Shown here one piece after another: positions 59,576 through 64,000 of a stretch of 64,000 nt of DNA. Origin of the DNA: Clostridia bacterium (GTDB lineage Bacteria > Bacillota > Clostridia > Oscillospirales > CAG-272). The notes under the pieces are model-generated. The model was not told the DNA's origin. It ran no database searches and was given only the letters and a program-made list of their open reading frames with translations. Both the position numbers and the translations under genes were made by a program. Every line of letters begins with the position of its first letter. Position 1 is the first letter of the stretch. Location: contig JAFQOG010000044.1 of assembly GCA_017420755.1 (NCBI GenBank), positions 1 through 64,000 of the forward strand, written 5' to 3'.

Positions 59576-61030
59576 ATGAATATTAGTGAAAGAAAGCTGA
59601 CACTTCTTTGCGATTTTTACGAGCTAACAATGGCTCGTGGCTATTTCAATAGTGAAATCAAAAACAAAATTGCATACTTCGATGTTTTCTTCCGTCGCGT
59701 TCCTGATGGTGGTGGATATGCAATCGCTGCCGGACTTGAAAGTGTAATTGAATATATAAAATCCTTGAAATTTGAGGATAGCGATATTGAATATCTCCGC
59801 TCGAAGGGTATATTTGACGAGGAATTTCTATCTTATTTGAAGGGCTTTTCCTTTACTGGCGATATTTGGGCAGTGCCTGAGGGTACGGTTGTTTTTCCAA
59901 ACGAGCCCATTATGATTGTTCGCGCCCCTTTGGTTGAGGCGCAGTTTATCGAAACCTTTGTGCTTTTGGCACTCAACCACCAAAGCCTGATTGCAACCAA
60001 GGCATCGCGCATTGTAAGAGCGGCACAGGAAAGAGCCGTTTCCGAGTTTGGCGCTCGTCGTGCGCATGGAGCAGATGCATCCGTTTATGGCGCACGTGCT
60101 GCATATATTGGTGGTGTTAATTCAACCTCGTGCGTTCTTGCCGACAAAATGTTTGGCGTGCCAGCGGGGGGAACAATGGCGCACTCTTGGGTTCAAATGT
60201 TTGATACCGAATATGAGGCATTTGAAACATATTGTAGGCTATACCCAAAGGCACCAACGCTTTTGGTTGACACATATGATGTATTAAAAAGTGGAGTTCC
60301 GAACGCAATAAAGGCTTTTAAGGCAGCTTTAAGTGAAGAAGAACAGAAAAGCTGTGCAATCAGAATAGATTCCGGCGACCTTACGTACCTATCTAAAAAG
60401 GCGAGAAAAATGCTTGACCAAGCAGGGCTTACTCACTGTAAAATAGTTGCATCAAATGCGCTTGATGAGTATCTAATTCGCGACTTACTTTTACAGGGCG
60501 CGCCGATTGACGTTTTTGGCGTTGGTGAACGACTTATAACTGCGAAAAGCGAGCCTGTTTTTGGCGGGGTTTATAAATTGACTGCTATCGAGGACGAAAA
60601 TGGCAACATAACTCCAAAAATTAAGATTAGTGAAAATGCAATAAAGATAACAACACCGAATTTTAAAAATCTTTATCGCTTCTATTCGAAGGAAACAGGC
60701 AAGGCAGAGGCGGATTTGTTAACCGTTTACGACGAGGAAATAAACGAAAACGAGCCATATGAGCTTTTCGACCCTAACCACGTGTGGAAAAGAAAGACTA
60801 TGGAAAATTACACCTTGCGCAAGCTATTGGTTCCTGTTTTTAAAAATGGTGAGTGCGTTTACCAAACACCTACCGCTATGGAAATAAGAAGGAATTGCCA
60901 AAACGAGCTTTTTACAATGTGGGATGAGGTTTTGCGCTTTGAAAACCCACACAACTATTATGTTGACCTTTCAGAAAGGCTGTGGCAAGAGAAAAATGCG
61001 CTTCTAAAAAGTGCAAAAAGCAAGAGGTAA
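59576..61030 (+). CDS. pncB: Nicotinate phosphoribosyltransferase
   Basis: The protein has 484 residues. It joins nicotinate and PRPP to nicotinate mononucleotide, the salvage entry to NAD. Typical blocks are TLLCDFYELTMARGYF at the N-terminus, FRRVPDGGGYAIAAGLE, EFGARRAHG (with the phosphorylatable His region), GGVNSTSCVLADKMFGVPAGGTMAHSWV, and RIDSGDLTYLSKKARKML. The site AAAGGGAG precedes the ATG. It is divergent from nadE, so two steps of NAD salvage share one intergenic region. Confidence 0.95.
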   Translation: MNISERKLTLLCDFYELTMARGYFNSEIKNKIAYFDVFFRRVPDGGGYAIAAGLESVIEYIKSLKFEDSDIEYLRSKGIFDEEFLSYLKGFSFTGDIWAVPEGTVVFPNEPIMIVRAPLVEAQFIETFVLLALNHQSLIATKASRIVRAAQERAVSEFGARRAHGADASVYGARAAYIGGVNSTSCVLADKMFGVPAGGTMAHSWVQMFDTEYEAFETYCRLYPKAPTLLVDTYDVLKSGVPNAIKAFKAALSEEEQKSCAIRIDSGDLTYLSKKARKMLDQAGLTHCKIVASNALDEYLIRDLLLQGAPIDVFGVGERLITAKSEPVFGGVYKLTAIEDENGNITPKIKISENAIKITTPNFKNLYRFYSKETGKAEADLLTVYDEEINENEPYELFDPNHVWKRKTMENYTLRKLLVPVFKNGECVYQTPTAMEIRRNCQNELFTMWDEVLRFENPHNYYVDLSERLWQEKNALLKSAKSKR

Positions 61031-61076
61031 TTTTTTAAAATTAGCGCTAAATGGCGCATAGATTGGATTTAAAAAC

Positions 61077-61874
61077 TTGAAAAACACATTTAAAATTTTG
61101 GCACTTGGCGACGTTTGTGGGCCAAGAGCAACAGAGTATTTATCAAAAAATCTTTGGGCGCAAAGAAAAAAATACGGGGCTGACTTGGTAATTGTCAATG
61201 GCGAAAATTCAGCCGAGCCAAATGGAATTGACAAAAACAGCGCAAAAATGCTCTTTGAAGCGGGCGCAGACGTTATAACAACCGGCAATCACGTTTTTAG
61301 AAAGACAAGTGTTTTTTCTTATCTTGATGATGAAGAAAACATTCTTCGCCCGCTCAATTTTCCGTCTGAATGTCCGGGTCACGGAGAAACGATAATTAAA
61401 ATCAACGGCTACAAAATTTTGGTTCTAAACGTGATGGGGCAGGCTTATTTAGATGTTGGAGAGTCACCCTTTGAAGCAGTTGAAAAGGCGCTTTTGAGAA
61501 ACAAAGGAGAATATGATTTTTGCGTGCTCGATATTCACGCCGAGGCAACGGGAGAAAAGAAGGCAATAGCTTATAATTTTGCTGACAAAATCGCAGTTGC
61601 TTTTGGCACACACACCCATGTTCAGACAAACGATGCTCAAATTCTAAACGGCTCCTGCGCCTATGTTACCGATCTTGGTATGTGTGGAGCAGAGGATAGT
61701 ATTTTGGGCGTGAAAAAGGAAGCCGTTATTTACAAATTAAAAACAAAAATGCTATCAAAATTCGATTTTGCCGAGGGTGAGATTGAAGCACAGGGCGCAA
61801 TTTTTGAAATTGATTTAAATACTTTCAAGCCAACAGGCTGTGAGCTTATAAAATTTAAGGGAGAAACAAGATGA
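61077..61874 (+). CDS. YmdB-family metallophosphoesterase
   Basis: The frame starts with a TTG at 61077 and gives 265 residues; the N-terminus FKILALGDVCGPRA fits the family start (usually MKILFIGD), so a TTG slightly downstream is also possible. Metal-binding motifs are GDVCG, VNGENSAEPNGI, TTGNHVFR, DIHAEAT and GTHTHVQTND. This is the TIGR00282/YmdB family, which hydrolyses 2',3'-cyclic nucleotides and affects RNA turnover in Bacillus. Its end overlaps the galactokinase start (ATGA). Confidence 0.9.
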   Translation: MKNTFKILALGDVCGPRATEYLSKNLWAQRKKYGADLVIVNGENSAEPNGIDKNSAKMLFEAGADVITTGNHVFRKTSVFSYLDDEENILRPLNFPSECPGHGETIIKINGYKILVLNVMGQAYLDVGESPFEAVEKALLRNKGEYDFCVLDIHAEATGEKKAIAYNFADKIAVAFGTHTHVQTNDAQILNGSCAYVTDLGMCGAEDSILGVKKEAVIYKLKTKMLSKFDFAEGEIEAQGAIFEIDLNTFKPTGCELIKFKGETR

Positions 61875-63151
61875 AAACAACACAACTTTTAAGCTATATT
61901 CAAAACAAGGGGGCAGATAATGCGCTCTTGCGTATTTATGGTGAAGAAAATCTTTGCGCGCAAAGAGAAAGATATATTGGCGCAGTAAAAGAGTTTTATG
62001 AAAATTATGGTGAGCGCGAGGTTAGTGTTTTCTCCGTTCCCGGAAGAAGTGAGCTTTCTGGTAACCATACTGACCACAACCACGGTAAGGTAATGGCAGG
62101 CTCAATTGACCTTGATATTATCGCTATCGCATCAGAAACAGATGACGGAGTTATAAGAATTAAAAGCCAAGGCTTTCCTGAGGATGTTGTCAATATAGAA
62201 ACATATAAAACACCAAACGAAATGGACTTTTTTAAGTCAAGCGCGTTAATTGCTGGCATGTCCCGTGCTTTTGAAAATTATGGTGCAAAAACAGGTGGCT
62301 ACGTTGCATATACCACCTCAAATGTGTTTAAGGGCTCAGGACTTTCATCCTCTGCTGCATTTGAGGTTATGGTTGGAAATATTTTGAACTATTTCTATAA
62401 TGACGGAGAGGTTGATAATGTCGAGATTGCAAAGATGGCGCAATACTCTGAAAACGTTTTCTTTGGCAAGCCTTGCGGACTTATGGACCAAATGGCGTGC
62501 GCCGTTGGTGGCTTCGTTTACATAGATTTTGAGGATACTAAAAATCCAATAATTGAAAAGATTCCATTTGACCTAAGCGGCGCAGGATATGCACTTTGTA
62601 TAGTTAATACAGGTGGCAACCACGCAGACCTAAACGATGACTATGCTTCCGTTCCTTATGAAATGAAGAGTGTTGCAAGGTTTTTCGGCAAGGAATATCT
62701 AAGACAACTTGACAAGGAAGCTGTACTTTCAAACGTAGAAAAGCTACGCGAGGCAACTGGTGACCGCGCAATTTTACGTGCAATCCACTTCTTTAACGAG
62801 AACGAAAGAGTAACAACGCAAGCAGATGCTTTGCGCGCTGGCGATGTTTCAAAATTCCTTGAATACGTTATAAAATCAGGTAATTCCAGCTTTATGTACC
62901 TACAAAACGTGTTCACCACAAAGAATGTAAGCGAGCAGGGTCTTTCCTTGGCACTTGCAATAACAGACTCCACCCTTAACGGTAAGGGCTGTGCATACAG
63001 AGTTCACGGTGGTGGCTTTGCTGGAACAATACAAGCATTTGTTAAGACTGAATATGTAGAAGAATATAGAAAAGCAATTGATGGCGCATTTGGACAGGGT
63101 GCTTGTCACGTGTTAAGAATCCGTCCAGACGGCGCAATAAAGGTTCTCTAA
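61871..63151 (+). CDS. Galactokinase-family GHMP kinase
   Basis: The protein has 426 residues. It has the galactokinase signature GRSELSGNHTDHNHGKVMAG (usual form GRVNLIGEHTDYNDG), the GHMP ATP loop KGSGLSSSAAFE, GLMDQMACAVGG with the catalytic Asp region, and the C-terminal VHGGGFAGTIQAFV. It should phosphorylate galactose or a related sugar at C1. The first motif differs from the norm (SEL for VNL, Asn for Glu), so a related substrate is possible. It overlaps the upstream gene by 4 bp and shares one base with rsmG. Confidence 0.9.
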   Translation: MKTTQLLSYIQNKGADNALLRIYGEENLCAQRERYIGAVKEFYENYGEREVSVFSVPGRSELSGNHTDHNHGKVMAGSIDLDIIAIASETDDGVIRIKSQGFPEDVVNIETYKTPNEMDFFKSSALIAGMSRAFENYGAKTGGYVAYTTSNVFKGSGLSSSAAFEVMVGNILNYFYNDGEVDNVEIAKMAQYSENVFFGKPCGLMDQMACAVGGFVYIDFEDTKNPIIEKIPFDLSGAGYALCIVNTGGNHADLNDDYASVPYEMKSVARFFGKEYLRQLDKEAVLSNVEKLREATGDRAILRAIHFFNENERVTTQADALRAGDVSKFLEYVIKSGNSSFMYLQNVFTTKNVSEQGLSLALAITDSTLNGKGCAYRVHGGGFAGTIQAFVKTEYVEEYRKAIDGAFGQGACHVLRIRPDGAIKVL

Positions 63152-63879
63152 TGGCTGATTTTACAAGCAAGCTAATAATGGTTGCCGAGCAAAATGAAGT
63201 AACCAAGGGTATAATTGCCGAGGCAAGCGCGCAGAAATTAGAAGCTTTAACCTCTCATATGCTAAAGGTCAACGAGCATCTTAATTTAACAGCCATTCGT
63301 GATGAGGATGGGGTTATACTAAAGCATTTGGTTGACTCATCAGCCTGCGTGCCATATATACCTTTTGGTGCGAAGGTGGCAGATGTTGGCTGCGGTGGAG
63401 GCTTTCCAAGCCTTGTAATTGCAATTTTGCGCGAGGACGTGTCTGTTTTTGGCGTTGACAGTGTAGCAAAAAAGGTTAAATACGTGGATGAAACAGCACA
63501 TCTTTTGGGGCTCGACAACGTGTCCGTTTCCAGTCGTCGCGCGGAGGAGCTTGGGCAGGACAAAAAATATAGAGAAGCCTTTGATATTGTAACTGCTCGC
63601 GCTGTTGCTCGACTCAATATTTTGTGTGAGCTTTGCGTTCCTCTTTTAAAGGTTGGTGGCAAATTTATCGCAATGAAGTCCTTAACAACCGAGGAAGAGC
63701 TCGAGGAAGCAAAAAATGCAATTTTGCAGGTCGGGGCAGAGGTGAAAAGTGTCGATAGATACACCTTGAAAAATGACACAGAGATTCTTGATAGAACTAT
63801 AATAGTTATTGAAAAGGTTAAGCAAACTCCCTCAAAATACCCAAGAAACAACTCGCAAATAGCTAAAAAACCGCTTTAA
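63151..63879 (+). CDS. rsmG: 16S rRNA (guanine527-N7)-methyltransferase
   Basis: The protein has 242 residues from the ATG at 63151, which overlaps the galactokinase stop (TAATG); the longer frame is rejected. RsmG blocks are HLNLTAIRDEDGVILKHLVDS, the SAM motif VADVGCGGGFPSLVIAI, and FDIVTARAVARLNILCEL. It methylates G527 in the 530 loop of 16S rRNA. The C-terminus (KYPRNNSQIAKKPL) runs into the terminator. Confidence 0.95.
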   Translation: MADFTSKLIMVAEQNEVTKGIIAEASAQKLEALTSHMLKVNEHLNLTAIRDEDGVILKHLVDSSACVPYIPFGAKVADVGCGGGFPSLVIAILREDVSVFGVDSVAKKVKYVDETAHLLGLDNVSVSSRRAEELGQDKKYREAFDIVTARAVARLNILCELCVPLLKVGGKFIAMKSLTTEEELEEAKNAILQVGAEVKSVDRYTLKNDTEILDRTIIVIEKVKQTPSKYPRNNSQIAKKPL

Positions 63880-63893
63880 CACGGGCGGTTTTC
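63866..63893 (+). terminator. Terminator of the pncB-rsmG gene run
   Basis: AAAACCGC and GCGGTTTT flank a 10-base loop that includes the rsmG stop. The remaining 63894-64000 is AT-rich and I see no gene in it. Confidence 0.7.
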
Positions 63894-64000
63894 GGCTTTT
63901 CTAAGTATAATTATAAAAAAACATAATTTTTTTTGCAAAAATTCACAATTTATTCATAATCATATGATACAATAAACTATATTTTTTATTTTATCGCTTT

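Noticed and set aside
63894-64000. Promoter for a gene beyond the window
   Set aside because: TACAAT near 63967 has no -35 box at suitable spacing, and the gene it would serve is not visible.

Overview
The window looks like chromosomal DNA from a low-GC, gut-type anaerobe of the Bacillota, class Clostridia, probably an uncultured lineage. The evidence is the near-consensus TTGACA-N17-TATAAT promoters, strong AAGGAGG ribosome binding sites, lipoproteins with InlB-type repeats, a PyrK/PyrD-1B/PyrI pyrimidine operon, a sodium-pumping oxaloacetate decarboxylase, and dispersed palindromes like those common in gut Clostridia. I see no prophage, CRISPR array or rRNA. The genus cannot be fixed from sequence reading alone.

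Layout. 1-6.2 kb: two minus-strand secreted lipoproteins with related C-termini, one carrying a polysaccharide deacetylase domain. 6.4-9.1 kb: an SGNH-like hydrolase, a radical SAM protein, tRNA-Thr(GGT), an intergenic hairpin array and a divergent methylglyoxal-synthase-like gene. 9.3-19.9 kb: the pyrimidine operon pyrC-carB-MORN-pyrK-pyrD-pyrF-pyrE-pyrB-pyrI, behind a strong promoter and a terminator/antiterminator leader. 20-23 kb: ECF sigma factor plus beta-propeller membrane protein. 23-31.2 kb: glycerate kinase, then an operon for plant or host glycan use (clan GH-D alpha-galactosidase-like, GH43, GH78, FGGY kinase). 31.2-36.1 kb: HdeD-like protein, heparinase II/III-like protein, MscL, a RAYT transposase and asparaginase. 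36.2-42.3 kb: FMN riboswitch with ribU, lipoprotein esterase, SulP transporter, GH92. 42.3-46.3 kb: a 1311-residue single-pass surface protein with a repeated cytoplasmic tail. 46.4-53.3 kb: radical SAM, RNHCP protein, mnmE, mnmM, alaS, and a ribbon-helix-helix/SLOG pair. 53.4-57 kb: the sodium-pumping oxaloacetate decarboxylase operon. 57-64 kb: nadE invaded by a DUF559 cassette, then pncB, a YmdB-type phosphodiesterase, a galactokinase and rsmG.

The most interesting material is intergenic. One palindromic repeat family, here called R1, has six copies. Two inverted copies bound a 443-bp DUF559 endonuclease cassette inside the 3' end of nadE; they supply its ribosome binding site, its last codons and its stop. 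The cassette separates an extended nadE from a leftover nadE 3' end containing a 104-bp near-identical repeat. Solo R1 copies at alaS and at the GH43 gene also abut short, diverged leftovers of the neighbouring gene, in the same orientation. This suggests a recurrent gene-end replacement process. A second family (R3, three copies) conserves a stem architecture while the stem sequences differ. A third (R2) is a perfect 25-bp inverted pair inside the RAYT transposase gene. A fourth (R4) is an array of short hairpins behind tRNA-Thr. A MORN-repeat protein gene sits inside the pyrimidine operon.

Functionally the window combines pyrimidine and NAD metabolism, tRNA modification (MnmE, MnmM), glycan scavenging with intracellular glycosidases, decarboxylation-driven sodium pumping and a large investment in cysteine-rich surface proteins.
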